Origin: CAWCDJ01 sp963836015
GTDB taxonomy: Bacteria > Acidobacteriota > Terriglobia > Bryobacterales > Bryobacteraceae
Direction of reading: 5' to 3'
NCBI GenBank assembly: GCA_963836015.1
Contig: CAWIIF010000002.1
Span: forward strand, 1 to 64,000
DNA length: 64,000 nucleotides
Numbering within the stretch: the first letter of the stretch is position 1; every line of letters starts with the position of its first letter. The notes under the pieces were generated by a model. It searched no databases. It was not told the DNA's origin and worked only from the letters and a program-made list of their open reading frames with translations. Below, one piece after another: positions 17,440-26,310 of the stretch. Both the position numbers and the translations under genes were made by a program.

Positions 17440-18978
17440 TCAGCGCCTTACACTGGCCAGCTTGTTCAGGCCGTCGATGTACGCCTTGGCGCTGGCTTCG
17501 ATCACGTCCGTCGAAGCGCCCCGGCCGATGACCCGGCCCCGGCCGTCCTCCAGTTGAACGGTGGCCTCCCCCATCGCCTCCGTGCCGCTGGTGACCGCCC
17601 GGATGTCGTAACGCACGAGCTTCGCCGAAGTGTTCGTCACCTGTGCAATCGCCCGGTACGCGGCGTCCACGGGGCCGTCTCCGATGGATGCGCCTTCGCG
17701 AGTCCCGTCCGGCATACGCAGCTTCACAGTTGCGGTTGGGATCGCTGACGTTCCGCTGTAGATGTGCAGGTACTCCAGGTGGTAGATCTCCGGCAGAGGG
17801 TGCACTTCGTCGCGCAGGATGGCTACCACGTCCTCGTCGAAGACTTCCTGCTTCTTGTCCGCCACCGACAGGAATCTCTGGTATGCCTGGTTCAGCTCTT
17901 CTTCGTTGAGCCGGTACCCGAGCTTCTGGATGCGGTCGCGAAGCCCGTGGCGGCCCGTCCGCGCGGTCAGAACCACGCGGCTCTCCGTCATGCCAACATC
18001 TTCCGGCCGCATGATCTCGTAGGTCTCCCGCTGTTTCAGGAAGCCATCCACGTGAATCCCGGAGCTGTGCGCGAAAGCATTCCCTCCGACCACCGCTTTA
18101 TTTCGCGGCACCGGAAGGCCCAGCAGTTCGGAAACCAGGCGGCTGGTACGGTACAACGCCCGAGTGTTGACGCAGGTATCCACGCCAAAATAGTCGGCGC
18201 GCGTGCGCAGCGCCATCACCACCTCCTCGAGAGCGGCGTTACCGGCACGTTCGCCGATTCCGTTGATCGTCCCTTCCACCTGGCGGGCGCCGTTCAGCAC
18301 CCCGGAGAGCGTATTCGCCACCGCCAGTCCCAGATCGTCGTGGCAGTGAACGCTGATGGTCGCCCGGTCCGCGCCGCGTACCTGCTCCCGTATGCTGCGA
18401 ATCAGCGCGCCGTACTGCGCGGGCACGGTATAGCCGGTCGTGTCGGGGATATTGATGACCGAAGCACCGGCTTCAATCACCGCTTCCAGCATCTCGAAGA
18501 GGTAGCCCGGCTCCGCTCGCCCGGCATCTTCGGCATAGAACTCCACATCTTCGACGGACTCTCGTGCGAGTTTGACGGCCTCGACGGCCATCTCGAGGAT
18601 TCTGGTCTTCTTCTCACCCAGCGTCCTGCCGTAGCGGTCGTCCTGGAATTTGCCCGCGATATGGATATCCGAGGCGCCGATCCCCGTATGGATTCGAGGG
18701 CGCTTCGCGTGCGCCAGCGCCTTGCCGCAGGCAACGATATCGGCGGGAACGGCGCGCGAGAGCGCACAGATGGCCGGTCCTTCAATGTCGCGCGCAATAA
18801 GTTGGACCGCCTCGAAATCTTCGGGAGAAGAGGCTGGATAGCCGGCCTCGATCACGTCCACGTTCAATTGTGCCAGTTGAGCCGCGATCAGGAGCTTGTC
18901 ACGGCTCCCCAGACGGCTCCCTGCAGCCTGTTCGCCGTCTCTCAAAGTGGTGTCGAAAACCGCTACTTTTTCAGGCAT
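17440..18978 (-). CDS. leuA: 2-isopropylmalate synthase
   Basis: 512 aa. First committed step of leucine synthesis: acetyl-CoA plus 2-oxoisovalerate to 2-isopropylmalate. The catalytic TIM barrel starts with DTTLRDGEQ (9-17) and has the metal motif SVHCHDDLG and NGIGERAGNA. The C-terminal LeuA-dimer regulatory domain (about 380-505) would bind leucine for feedback inhibition. A 'HSSGIHVDG' segment agrees with LeuA as opposed to homocitrate synthase; citramalate synthase cannot be fully excluded. No other leu genes are adjacent, and no leader peptide or T-box was noticed upstream. Confidence 0.93.
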   Translation of the reverse strand: MPEKVAVFDTTLRDGEQAAGSRLGSRDKLLIAAQLAQLNVDVIEAGYPASSPEDFEAVQLIARDIEGPAICALSRAVPADIVACGKALAHAKRPRIHTGIGASDIHIAGKFQDDRYGRTLGEKKTRILEMAVEAVKLARESVEDVEFYAEDAGRAEPGYLFEMLEAVIEAGASVINIPDTTGYTVPAQYGALIRSIREQVRGADRATISVHCHDDLGLAVANTLSGVLNGARQVEGTINGIGERAGNAALEEVVMALRTRADYFGVDTCVNTRALYRTSRLVSELLGLPVPRNKAVVGGNAFAHSSGIHVDGFLKQRETYEIMRPEDVGMTESRVVLTARTGRHGLRDRIQKLGYRLNEEELNQAYQRFLSVADKKQEVFDEDVVAILRDEVHPLPEIYHLEYLHIYSGTSAIPTATVKLRMPDGTREGASIGDGPVDAAYRAIAQVTNTSAKLVRYDIRAVTSGTEAMGEATVQLEDGRGRVIGRGASTDVIEASAKAYIDGLNKLASVRR

Positions 18979-19066
18979 CGGATCGTTCCCCGCGTGATGT
19001 ATACACCCTACCGCACCCCGGTCGGCGTTCGCAAAAGATGCGTCATCCGTTTCGGACTGGCCGGAC

Positions 19067-19435
19067 CTACCTCCGGATGCTGTACCAGGCGAGCAGGAGC
19101 CAGGCGGCGATGAAGCTGAGGCCGCCGATGGGGGTGATGGCGCCCAGCCAGCGGTTGCCGGTAATGGCCAGCAGGTACAGGCTTCCCGAGAAGATGACTA
19201 TACCCGCCAGTAGCAGGGCGCACACGAAGGAGGCCGCGGACATCGAGAACGTACCCGTCCTGGGGAGATAGGAAACGATGAGCAGGCCGAGCGCATGGAT
19301 GAAGTGGTAGAAGACCGCCTTCTCATAAACGCTCATGGAGTAGGCATCCAGGCGGTCCCGCAGGCCGTGGGCTCCGAACGCTCCCAGGCCGACAGCCAGC
19401 GCCATCAGGATTGCTCCGGTGAGATTCCAGTTCAT
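19067..19435 (-). CDS. DUF423 small membrane protein
   Basis: 122 aa with four predicted membrane helices. Matches the DUF423 (YgdD-like) family: GAFGAHGLRD near the N-terminus, then YEKAVFYHFIHALGLL and ITPIGGLSFIAAWLLLAW. Function unknown. It lies 13 bp after the DUF4159 gene on the same strand, so the two are probably one transcript. Confidence 0.9.
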   Translation of the reverse strand: MNWNLTGAILMALAVGLGAFGAHGLRDRLDAYSMSVYEKAVFYHFIHALGLLIVSYLPRTGTFSMSAASFVCALLLAGIVIFSGSLYLLAITGNRWLGAITPIGGLSFIAAWLLLAWYSIRR

Positions 19436-19448
19436 TCGATGCGGCTCC

Positions 19449-20294
19449 TCAGTGCGTCATGGAGTAGACGAGATAGTTCAGGCCGATGCGGATTCCCAGC
19501 GCCGAGAATTTCTCGGGATACATCGGGTTGTCGGCGTGCTCCCAGGAGTCGCCAAGATCCATGTTGTGGCAGATGGCTACCATCAGGCGGCCCCGGTCGT
19601 CGTAGATTCCGCGCCAGTGGGGCGGCTTTCCGCTCTGGCCCTTCTCGTAGGTCAGGCCGGTTTCGAGATACAGCGCGCCGGGCACCTGGTAGCGCTGGTC
19701 CAGGTCGTAGAGCACGTGGAAGATGGCGTCTTTGGAGTCGATGTCCACGATGGGGCGGTCGGGAAAGACCTTCTTCATGCCGGTGGAGAAGACACTCCAT
19801 TCGATGTCGCCGTGGAAATCGTCACACATGAAAAAGCCGCCGCGCAGCAGGTATTCCCGCATCGTGCGGGCCTGGGCATCGGTCAGGTCCCAGTGCCCGA
19901 CCTCGACGCCGTAGAGCCACGGCCAGTTGTAGACGTCGTCCTCATCGAGATCCACGGGCTGTTCCACCGAACGAGCCTGAAGCCGGGTCAGGCGGCGGAC
20001 GGCCGCGGCGAAATGCCGGTCGGAGCGAGGGTAGTCCATCGTCCAGTTGGAGGCGCCTTCTTTCCAGCTGCCCAGGAAACTGAATCCGCCGTAGTAACGG
20101 CCAACCGGGGGATACATCAGCCGGGCGAAGGCCCATTCGCCCGGCAGGTTCGAATCCTTGGGAATCGGATAGCCTTCGTACTCCAGACCGGGATATTCGC
20201 GGAAGGGCTTCTGGAAAGCGTACAGGGCACCGAGGACCAGGAAGCTGCCGATGACGATGGCTCCGGCGCGCCGGAGGTGGATTGGCGGAAACAC
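19449..20294 (-). CDS. DUF4159 domain membrane-anchored protein
   Basis: About 281 aa from the chosen GTG at 20294; the frame is open to ATG 20399, but that start would lie inside the divergent gene at 20345. One N-terminal membrane helix (AGAIVIGSFLVLGALYAF) is followed by a DUF4159 domain, which resembles glutamine-amidotransferase-like folds: EWAFARLMYPP, YLLRGGFFMCDDFHGD, VAICHNMDLGDSWEH. Such proteins usually sit in MoxR/BatA-type clusters, but none is seen here. Confidence 0.8.
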   Translation of the reverse strand: MFPPIHLRRAGAIVIGSFLVLGALYAFQKPFREYPGLEYEGYPIPKDSNLPGEWAFARLMYPPVGRYYGGFSFLGSWKEGASNWTMDYPRSDRHFAAAVRRLTRLQARSVEQPVDLDEDDVYNWPWLYGVEVGHWDLTDAQARTMREYLLRGGFFMCDDFHGDIEWSVFSTGMKKVFPDRPIVDIDSKDAIFHVLYDLDQRYQVPGALYLETGLTYEKGQSGKPPHWRGIYDDRGRLMVAICHNMDLGDSWEHADNPMYPEKFSALGIRIGLNYLVYSMTH

Positions 20295-20344
20295 AAGTGC
20301 TACGTCCAGAATACCATTTCGGTTTGAGGTAACATGGTTGCGGC

Positions 20345-21202
20345 ATGCACTCGAATCCGTTATCCCGCCGTTCGTTCCTCGCCATGGCCGCGGCCGCACC
20401 GCTGCTGTCCGCCGCGCCCGAGGGGAAGCACATCCCCATCGGCCTCGAACTGTTTTCGGTTCGCGATCTGCTCGCCAAGGACCCGAAGGGCACCGTTACC
20501 GCGGTGGCCAAAATGGGCTACGAAGTGGTTGAGTTCTTCTCGCCCTATTTCGGTTGGACCACGGACCAGGCTAAGGACATGCGGAGCCTGATGAACGACC
20601 TGGGGATCCGCTGCCTTTCCACTCACAACGGTCCCGAGGCGTTCACCGGCGGCGGGATCGCCAAGGCCATCGAGCTGAACGGCATCCTGGGCGGCAAATA
20701 TATCGTAATGGCCAGTGCCGGCCGTGTGGCTCCGGGCCTGGACGGCTGGAAGACGGTAGCTGAGACCATCACCAAGGCAAATGAGAAATACCGCGCCGCG
20801 GGGCTCCACGCCGGTTATCACAATCACCAGGCGGAGTTCCAGCCGGTGGACGGAAAACGGCCGATGGAAGTGCTGGCCGCCAATACTCCCGAGGATGTGA
20901 TGCTGCAACTCGACGTAGGCACCTGCGTGGAGGTGGGCTCCGATCCGGTGGCTTGGATCAACCAGAACCCGGGACGCATCCGCTCCTGCCATTTGAAGGA
21001 ATGGGCGCCCGGCAAAGCAGCCGACGAAAAGGCCTTCCGCGTCCTGTTCGGCGAGGGCGTCTGCCCGTGGAAGCAGATCTTCGCGGCGGCGGAGGATCGG
21101 GGCGGCGCGGAGTATTACCTGATCGAGCAGGAAGGCAGCCGCTTCCCGGCGCTGGAGACGGCCGAGAAGTGCCTGGCGTCCTATAAGAAGATTCACGGCT
21201 GA
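20345..21202 (+). CDS. Tat-exported sugar phosphate isomerase/epimerase-like TIM-barrel protein
   Basis: 285 aa of the xylose-isomerase-like/AP-endonuclease-2 superfamily, a class that isomerises or epimerises sugars with a divalent metal. Twin-arginine signal SRRSFLAMAAAAPLLSAA at 7-24. Barrel motifs: GLELFSVRDLL, GYEVVEFFSP, AGYHNHQAEF (metal His), LQLDVGTCVEVG, SCHLKEW, YLIEQEGS. The substrate cannot be told from sequence. It diverges from the DUF4159 gene with about 50 bp between them. Confidence 0.88.
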   Translation: MHSNPLSRRSFLAMAAAAPLLSAAPEGKHIPIGLELFSVRDLLAKDPKGTVTAVAKMGYEVVEFFSPYFGWTTDQAKDMRSLMNDLGIRCLSTHNGPEAFTGGGIAKAIELNGILGGKYIVMASAGRVAPGLDGWKTVAETITKANEKYRAAGLHAGYHNHQAEFQPVDGKRPMEVLAANTPEDVMLQLDVGTCVEVGSDPVAWINQNPGRIRSCHLKEWAPGKAADEKAFRVLFGEGVCPWKQIFAAAEDRGGAEYYLIEQEGSRFPALETAEKCLASYKKIHG

Positions 21203-21239
21203 ACGCCGGGCAGGCCGGGAGGCCTACCCTACTGACACC

Positions 21240-22130
21240 ATGGTAGTTGCAGGCAGACGCAAGTCGATCGTTCTCTTCATTGCGCTCGGCACCGGCCTGA
21301 TCCTGGTCACCCTCCTTCTGTATGTCGGGTGGGTGCTGCTCAACTGGCGCACCGGGATCCTGCTGGTCCTGGGACTGCTGCTGCTGGGGATGATCATCGC
21401 CGGCGTGATCCTCAATACGATCTTTCTCGTGCGCGAAATCCGGCGGAACGAGCAGAAGGACGCGTTCATCAACGCCGTGACCCACGAGCTCAAGACGCCG
21501 GTGGCCTCCATCCGCCTGTACCTGGAGACGCTGCAGAGGCGGTCCGTGGACGATGACAAGCGCCAGGAGTTCTACAAGATCATGCTGTCCGACAGCGACC
21601 GGCTGCTGGCCACGATCGAGCAGATTCTGCGCACGGGACGCATCGGAGTGTCCAGCCGCAAGCTGAATCTCGGACTCATTGAGCTGCGCCCTCTGGTGGA
21701 AGAGTGCGTGGCCGGCGCGCGCGCTCTGCACCGCGCGTCTCCGGAAGCCATCGACTTCCGTCCCGGCGCGCCGGTGACCGTGCGGGGCGACCTCGAAGAG
21801 GTGCGCGCGGCGGTATCCAACCTGATCGATAATGCGGTCAAGTATAGCGGTCGCGAAGTGAAGGTGCGGGTGGAAGTACGGGCCGAGGACGGGCACGCCA
21901 CGGTGCGGGTGCGCGACGAGGGCCCCGGCATCGCGAAGAGCGAGCTCAAGGAGATCTTTAAGCGGTTTTACCGGGTGCCGGGGCCGCTGGCATCGAGTGT
22001 GAAAGGCACCGGCCTCGGCCTGTTCATCGTCCGCTCCGTTGCCAAGCGCCACGGCGGCCGTGTCTGGGCCGAAAGCGAAGGGCCGGGGCGGGGAAGCACC
22101 TTCATTTTGCAATTGCCGATCGAGAGATGA
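21240..22130 (+). CDS. Sensor histidine kinase without periplasmic domain
   Basis: 296 aa. Two membrane helices (about 9-31 and 38-63) are separated by a very short loop, so the stimulus must be sensed in the membrane or cytosol. HisKA domain with phospho-histidine H82 (AVTHELKTPVA), then a HATPase with NLIDNAVKYS (N box), DEGPGI, and KGTGLGLFIV. The stop overlaps the regulator start (ATGA at 22127), giving coupled translation. Confidence 0.94.
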   Translation: MVVAGRRKSIVLFIALGTGLILVTLLLYVGWVLLNWRTGILLVLGLLLLGMIIAGVILNTIFLVREIRRNEQKDAFINAVTHELKTPVASIRLYLETLQRRSVDDDKRQEFYKIMLSDSDRLLATIEQILRTGRIGVSSRKLNLGLIELRPLVEECVAGARALHRASPEAIDFRPGAPVTVRGDLEEVRAAVSNLIDNAVKYSGREVKVRVEVRAEDGHATVRVRDEGPGIAKSELKEIFKRFYRVPGPLASSVKGTGLGLFIVRSVAKRHGGRVWAESEGPGRGSTFILQLPIER

Positions 22131-22861
22131 GCCGAATCCTGGTAGTGGAAGACGAGCAGCACCTGGCCGCCGGCCTGCGCTTCAACCTGGAAGCCGAAGG
22201 CTACAAGGTGGAAGTGGCGGAGACCGGCGAGGCCGCGCTGGAAGCACTGAAAGCGGACCCGACCGGCTTCGACGTCGTGGTGCTCGACGTCATGCTGCCG
22301 GGCATCGACGGGTTCGAGGTGATGTCCCGGCTACGGCAGGAGGGACAGTTCATCCCGACCCTCATGCTTACGGCCCGCGGCCATCCGAACGACGTCCTCG
22401 AAGGCTTCGCCGCCGGCGCGGACGACTATCTGCCGAAGCCCTTCGAACTCTCCATCCTGATCGCGCGGATTCACGGTCTGTTGCGGAGGCACGCGTGGAT
22501 GCGGGCATCGCTCGGGCCGCCGCCGCCCCTGCCGCAGACGAACGACGTGTTCACTTTCGGCGAGAAGTCGGTACATTTCGACCTGCTCGAACTGCACGTG
22601 CGCGGGCAGGTGTTTCCGCTGACCTTGATGGAGGCCAACCTGCTGCGCTACCTGATCCAGCACGAGGGAAGGCCGGTGGCGCGCAAGACCATGCTGGAAG
22701 AGGTATGGGGCCTGCATGAGGACACGGACACGCGGGCGATCGATAACTTCATTGTGCGGCTGCGGCGGTACATTGAAGACGACCCCACCCGCCCGCGGCA
22801 CCTGCTGACGGTGCGCGGCGTGGGGTATCGATTCGTGGCCGCGCCGGAGAATAAAGAATGA
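22127..22861 (+). CDS. OmpR/PhoB-type response regulator
   Basis: 244 aa. Receiver domain with acidic pocket E8-D9-E10 and phospho-acceptor D54 (VVLDVMLPG), conserved K in YLPKPFE. C-terminal winged helix (about 140-240: HVRGQVFPLTLMEANLLRYL, DNFIVRLRRYIEDDP, LTVRGVGYRF). It overlaps both the kinase before it and the cyclase after it by four bases, forming a three-gene unit. Confidence 0.95.
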   Translation: MSRILVVEDEQHLAAGLRFNLEAEGYKVEVAETGEAALEALKADPTGFDVVVLDVMLPGIDGFEVMSRLRQEGQFIPTLMLTARGHPNDVLEGFAAGADDYLPKPFELSILIARIHGLLRRHAWMRASLGPPPPLPQTNDVFTFGEKSVHFDLLELHVRGQVFPLTLMEANLLRYLIQHEGRPVARKTMLEEVWGLHEDTDTRAIDNFIVRLRRYIEDDPTRPRHLLTVRGVGYRFVAAPENKE

Positions 22862-23643
22862 TCACCGAATGGATCGACCAGCTTGCCGCAGCGAAAGTGT
22901 TCGACCTGGCGCAGCCGTACTTCGTGGGGATGCCGCATCACCCGTCGCATCCGCCCTTCCTGTTCGGCCTGGTGAAGCGGCACGGCGACTACGTGGGGCC
23001 GCGGGGAAACAGTTCAGCCTCCGATGCCATCGCCATGGGCAGCCATGTCGGAACCCACATCGACGCTCTGTGCCATTTCTCGTGCGGGGGTGCGCTGCAC
23101 GGTGGCGAGCCGGCCGAGCCGGCGCAATCGTGGGGCGGCGGCGTGAGGAAATTCTCCATCGACCAGGTGCCGCCCATCCTGCGCCGCGGAGTACTGCTGG
23201 ATGTCGCCGGACTGCGTGGGGGAGTGCTGCCGGAGAGCTACGAGATCACTCCGGCGGACCTGGACCAGGCGTCGCAACGTGCAGAGGTACGGGCGGGCGA
23301 CGTGGTCCTGCTGCGCACCGGATGGGCGCAATATTTCGAGGATGCGCGCAAGTTCATTTCGGAAGTGCGCGGGCCCGGGCCGGGTCTCGAGGGCGCGCAG
23401 TGGCTGAGCGCCCACGGTGTCTATGCGGCAGGGTCCGACACGGTGGCCTTCGAGAAGGTGCCGGACGCCGCGATGCCGGTGCACGTCCACCTGCTGGTGG
23501 AGAGCGGAATCCACATCATCGAGTGCCTCAACCTGGAGGAACTGGCCGCCTCCGGTGTCCGCGAGTTTCTGTTCGTCGCGCTGCCGCTGAAGATTGAGGG
23601 CGCCACCGCTTCGCCGATCCGGCCCATAGCGCTGGCGCGTTAG
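22858..23643 (+). CDS. Cyclase-family protein (kynurenine formamidase-like metal hydrolase)
   Basis: 261 aa with the signature metal site HVGTHIDALCHF (HxGTHxDxxxH), typical of the cyclase/arylformamidase superfamily, which hydrolyses formyl amides or related bonds. Also HPSHPPF, VVLLRTGWAQYF and PVHVHLLVESGIHIIECLNL. No signal peptide. It is translationally coupled to the response regulator (ATGA), an uncommon context that suggests the enzyme makes or removes the kinase's signal, or is its output. True substrate unknown. Confidence 0.88.
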   Translation: MITEWIDQLAAAKVFDLAQPYFVGMPHHPSHPPFLFGLVKRHGDYVGPRGNSSASDAIAMGSHVGTHIDALCHFSCGGALHGGEPAEPAQSWGGGVRKFSIDQVPPILRRGVLLDVAGLRGGVLPESYEITPADLDQASQRAEVRAGDVVLLRTGWAQYFEDARKFISEVRGPGPGLEGAQWLSAHGVYAAGSDTVAFEKVPDAAMPVHVHLLVESGIHIIECLNLEELAASGVREFLFVALPLKIEGATASPIRPIALAR

Positions 23644-23651
23644 CTTTCGCG

Positions 23652-24699
23652 TCAGTTCGCGAAGCTCACGCGGAATCCCGTAGAGAGAATCAGGTCGTTG
23701 CGCTGCCGGCCGAAAACGGGGTTGCTCAGGTAACGGTCGCTGGCAGTGACGTGCCAGGCGAGCCACCTCTTGATCGCGGTTACGCCGCCCAGATCGAAAT
23801 TGGCGCGATAGTCGCCGGTTTCCGTCACGTTCGGGAAAATGCGGAACGCCTGCGTGACGCTGGAGGCTCCTAAGAACTTGTAGATCAGGTCATCGCCGAA
23901 GTTCACCTCCGCGGAGTTGCGGTGCAGGTGATCGATGAAGTTCTCCCGCGAATAGTCGCCGCCTCCGGTGAAGCTCAGGCTTAGCCGTTCGTGCTGGATG
24001 GCGTTTACGCCGAAGCCCGCGCCGGCCACAAACCGCAGGTCGAGGTTCTGAAACCCGTCGTGTTCGTACTCGTTCAACGTGCTGACGAACATGCGGGGCG
24101 AGAGATTGCGGCTGTACGACCATCCGCCGCGCACCGCGCTGGCGATGGTGGCGGTGACGCCGTCGGCGCGGGCGGTCCCGTAGATCTGGTTGAACGTCAT
24201 CAGAAGCTTATCGTGGTGAGTGACCCGGGACGCGTTGACCGTGGTGGTGAAGGTGTCGGTGCGGGCGTTCCCGCGCGCCAGCGCCAGGCCGATATCGAAG
24301 AAGCCGGCCCAGGATTCGTAGAGCCTCGGGTGCTCGAAATGTTCCCAGGTTTGCTGCTCGGCAGGATTGCGAAGAGTCACGACGCCGGATAAGGGGCGCC
24401 GACTTCGGCGCGCCGGGCGTGACGACCTGGAGCTCCTCGCCGGTGGTCTGGACGGCGCCGACGGCGGTTTCACCCTCGGGCAGGGTGACCGTCATCTTCT
24501 GGTCCGATTTCAAGCTGCGAACGGCGGACCACGGCATGTGGACTTCGCCCAGGAACTCGCTTTTCAAAGTAAGGGTGGCGCCGTCCTTCTTCAGAATGGT
24601 GCCCGTCAGGATATCGCCGTTCTTGAGCACAACCTGGTCGGCCGCATAGGCCGGCGCAAGCAGCACCGAAATTACGGCGAGTGCACGTAAGTAGTTCAC
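23652..24699 (-). pseudogene. DUF481-type outer-membrane protein, disrupted by a one-base frameshift
   Basis: The N-terminal frame (from ATG 24699) has a signal peptide to about residue 19, then VVLKNGDILTGTILKKDG and LKSDQKMTVTLPEGE, a YdiY-like periplasmic beta domain. The C-terminal frame (SGVVTLRNPAEQQTWEHF to the end at 23652) is a DUF481 beta-barrel with alternating strands ending in VSFAN, aromatic-like as outer-membrane barrels do. The two join if one base is removed at about 24388-24396. Both halves look intact otherwise, so either recent inactivation or a base error. Confidence 0.8.
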
Positions 24700-24756
24700 G
24701 GAACTGTATGAATCCTCCGTATACGATCATACGGTAGGGTCCGGATTGAGCGCAGG

Positions 24757-25149
24757 CTACTGATGGGAAGAGTACTGCTGTTGGGGCGGATTCAGGGTGA
24801 TGGGAATGTCCTTCTCGTCCTCGGTCACGTCGAAGATCTTCCCGAAGGTCTGGAAACCCTTTGCAATCACCTGGATGCGGATCTTTCCCTGGGGGATTTC
24901 GGGGATCTTGGCGATGCCCTCCTGGTTGGTCCGTACCTCATAGGTGGTGCGAACGGCCTTCCCCAGTTTGACGATCGAGTGGCCTTCCACGAACCGCACG
25001 ACCACGGAGGCGCGATCGACAGGATGGCCGCCATGGGTCTTGACGGTGATGTTGAGTTTCGTCATGGGAGCGGCGGCGAAAGCTGCGCAAGCGCAGAGAA
25101 GCATTGCCGGTACCAGGAGAATACGGCGGAGATCGGCCCGATTACACAT
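24757..25149 (-). CDS. Small secreted carboxypeptidase-regulatory-like protein
   Basis: About 130 aa: signal peptide (RRILLVPAMLLCACAAFAAA) then one beta-sandwich domain of the carboxypeptidase regulatory type (KLNITVKTHGGHPVDRASVV, TNQEGIAKIPEIPQGKIRIQ, VIAKGFQTFGKIFDV). The role may be binding or structural; no enzyme residues. ATG 25149 is chosen over upstream codons because those lie in the tmRNA gene. It is divergent from tmRNA with 50 bp between. Confidence 0.72.
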   Translation of the reverse strand: MCNRADLRRILLVPAMLLCACAAFAAAPMTKLNITVKTHGGHPVDRASVVVRFVEGHSIVKLGKAVRTTYEVRTNQEGIAKIPEIPQGKIRIQVIAKGFQTFGKIFDVTEDEKDIPITLNPPQQQYSSHQ

Positions 25150-25199
25150 GTCTCGATTATAAAACGCCAATGCTATACTGGTGATGTCGTACTCACCCT

Positions 25200-25552
25200 G
25201 GGGGCGCAACGGATTCGACGGGATTGAGCCGGGGTGGGGAGGCGTGCCGGGTTCCGAGCTCCCGTAAAACGATCGGAAAACCATAACTGCCAACACGCAG
25301 TTTGCATACGCAGCCTAAGTAATTAGGCAGCCGCTCCAGCCGCTGAGCCCGCGCGGCGGTGAGTGAGCGTCATTTTGCGGGATAGGCCAATGGCTTCGGT
25401 CCGGAGCCGGCGGTCGAGATCTAATCGGGCTAGGCCTCCGCCGCTCTCGCCGGTTCTGAAGCGGTAGGCTGAAACTTTCGAGCCGGATACGCACGTAGTC
25501 TCTTCACGTCGGGCTTTTCCGGACGGGGGTTCAACTCCCCCCGCCTCCACCA
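25200..25552 (+). ncRNA. ssrA: Transfer-messenger RNA (tmRNA)
   Basis: Rescues stalled ribosomes in trans-translation and tags the nascent chain for proteolysis. The 5' end GGGGGCG followed by CAACGGATTCGACGGG pairs with 3' CGCCTCC; the T-arm is GGGGGTTCAACTCCCCC and CCA is encoded at 25550-25552. The tag frame begins at the resume codon GCC 25289 and ends TAA 25316-25318, giving ANTQFAYAA. The length, about 353 nt, is normal for a one-piece tmRNA. A TATACT -10-like box lies at 25174-25179. Confidence 0.95.
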
Positions 25553-25610
25553 CTTTAAAATCAGAAATCTACAAAACGGTTTAGCGGCCATGGAAACGTG
25601 GAGTGGCTGG

Positions 25611-25705
25611 GGAACTCACCGCGGAGGCGCGGGGGCGCGGAGAAATCGCGGAGATTATAGATATACCGCCGAGACGCAGAGACGCCGAAGAACAGAGGTA
25701 TGAGC
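25611..25705. repeat. CGCAGAGACGCAGAGA-type dispersed repeat
   Basis: Degenerate tandem units such as CGCGGAGGCGCGGGGGCGCG and CGAGACGCAGAGACGC. Similar 'CGCAGAGACGCAGAG' arrays occur between genes in many high-G+C bacteria, often directly after stable RNA or gene ends. The function is not established. Here it follows the tmRNA 3' end by about 60 bp. Confidence 0.5.
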
Positions 25706-26310
25706 GACGGCGACGGGGGGAGAACGGCGCGTCTTCCCGGTTGAAGAGGGGGCGGAGAAAAAGGGCGACACTACGCCTAAGCGCTGCGGGGGCGGCCGGG
25801 GGTGCTCGGACTTTTCGCCGGACGTAGGCCGGCCGCCCAGTGGTCGAGCGGGATCTTCGAGGACCTAGGCGGGCTGGATGGCCCACATATCCTTGCCGAT
25901 TCGATCTTCGCTCTCTGAGATCCCTTGGGACGGCGATACGCGCTATCCGTTCATCCAAAGAATGGGATGGGTTCGAACCCAAAGTCTCCCCGCCGGTCTC
26001 ATCCACGTAGGTGAAGACCGTTCGGGCTTTGAGGGCCCTACGGGAAGTTCAGTCCACCGCAATGCAACGCTTCCTGGCCAGGAAGAAGAACTTTGTCGCG
26101 GGCGGCGCGGGTGGGGCGCGGCCCTACTTACGACTCCATGATAATCGCGGGGACCAGGGGAGGCCGCCCAGGAAGCGTGGAACCGGCCTGGAATCAACGC
26201 CAAAAAATTTCGAAGTGCGGTGAATGGAGGTTGCTCCCTAGTACTTCGGCAAACCTTTAGTACTCGACCCATCCGGAGTACACCCCTTACAATTGCAGCT
26301 TGGATAACAG
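25706..26310. other. Intergenic region without a recognised gene
   Basis: About 600 bp between the repeat and the PEP-CTERM gene. Several mid-length open frames exist, but they contain translated repeat sequence or unbiased codons. A TGGGTTCGAACCCA palindrome near 25970 resembles a tRNA T-arm, but no cloverleaf can be built around it. The last ~80 bp (AT-richer) probably carry the promoter of the PEP-CTERM gene. Confidence 0.45.

Noticed and set aside
25943..25990. A tRNA gene suggested by TGGGTTCGAACCCA
   Set aside because: Only a palindrome resembling a T-arm; no acceptor stem, D-arm or anticodon arm can be built around it.
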